12,389 bases of DNA from Christensenella sp. UBA1685 (GTDB lineage Bacteria > Bacillota > Clostridia > Christensenellales > CAG-138): the NCBI GenBank assembly GCA_002320595.1, contig DCKB01000066.1, forward strand, positions 1 through 12,389. Direction: 5' to 3'. The notes beneath the pieces are model-generated. The model saw nothing but the letters and a program-made list of their open reading frames with translations. It ran no database searches and was not told the DNA's origin. Made by a program: the position numbers and the translations under genes. Positions 12,222-12,389 of the stretch are shown piece after piece; position 1 is the first letter of the stretch; each line of letters opens with the position of its first letter.

Positions 12222-12264
12222 AAGAATTCCCCCCTTAACTGATGTGATTTTACCGATTCTCTTA

Positions 12265-12313
12265 TTCATGCCTTACGATTCGGTTTCATGCCTTACGATT
12301 CGGTTTCATGCCT
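12265..12313. repeat. 20-bp tandem repeat, about 2.5 copies
   Basis: The unit CATGCCTTACGATTCGGTTT begins at 12267 and 12287, with a partial third copy (CATGCCT) at 12307. It lies 46 bases upstream of the lipoprotein start and may be a multi-copy regulator site or a slippage product. From 12314 to the window end I see only a short palindrome, CAGAATTCTG (12370-12379), and no gene. Confidence 0.85.
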
Positions 12314-12389
12314 GATAAGGTACAATAAGTTGCGCAAACTGGGAAGAGCATAAAAAGGGACATAGTTTGCAGAATTCTGGTAGAATGAA

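Noticed and set aside
11694..12242. Plus-strand open frame opposite the lipocalin-like lipoprotein
   Set aside because: It starts in a relic, runs through a terminator hairpin and is antisense to a gene with a clear signal peptide and ribosome site.
12265..12313. CRISPR array
   Set aside because: The units are 20 bp, directly abutting with no spacers, and only about 2.5 copies; no cas gene is nearby.
12314..12389. Possible gene start at ATG 12385 and promoter near the window end
   Set aside because: No ribosome site precedes it and too little sequence remains to judge.

Overview
The window reads as chromosomal DNA of a GC-rich, low-GC-Gram-positive-type (Firmicutes, class Clostridia) bacterium. 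The reasons are strong GGAGG-type ribosome sites, lipobox lipoproteins, a Clostridia-style 'Gx transporter'/NusG-II/FMN-binding gene set, an MgtE magnesium channel and a LacI-type regulator. Genus cannot be fixed from sequence alone. Most genes are visibly GC-rich. The stretch from about 10,056 to 11,520 is AT-rich or intermediate and stands out.

Layout. (i) 1-118 (-): the first 39 codons of an unidentified membrane protein, divergent from the next operon. (ii) 225-2921 (+): a zinc-type ABC uptake operon (lipoprotein binding protein, ATPase, permease) with a good promoter and three small palindromes in its control region. (iii) 2995-3212 (+): a small lipoprotein gene that appears frameshifted. 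(iv) 3309-4609 (-): a YjdF-like membrane protein and a GNAT acetyltransferase with their own promoter and an end hairpin. (v) 4764-8707 (-): mgtE, apbE, a NusG-domain-II protein, a Gx-transporter protein and an FMN-binding protein. The last four form an extracytosolic flavinylation module: ApbE attaches FMN to a Ser/Thr of the membrane-anchored FMN-binding protein, and the two small membrane proteins accompany such electron-transfer loci. (vi) 8937-10050 (+): a LacI-family regulator with a textbook promoter and a perfect palindromic operator on its own transcription start.

(vii) 9960-11724 is the most unusual region. The last 90 coding bases of lacI plus 5 bp past its stop codon occur twice, 1,562 bp apart, with only two differences, both synonymous. 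Between the copies lie two unrecognised genes encoding secreted or membrane-anchored proteins. A second, more diverged repeat pair, 921 bp apart, encodes the same C-terminal peptide in both copies, with stop codons at the same place. It shows that the first unknown gene (10271) probably once ran to 10803, where it would be coupled to the second (10811). The arrangement looks like a small integrated cassette (or decayed tandem duplication) at the 3' end of lacI that keeps the regulator intact; no integrase or transposase is present.

(viii) 11737-12221 (-): a terminator and a small lipocalin-like lipoprotein, followed upstream by a 20-bp tandem repeat. No tRNA, rRNA, CRISPR array or recognisable transposase is seen.
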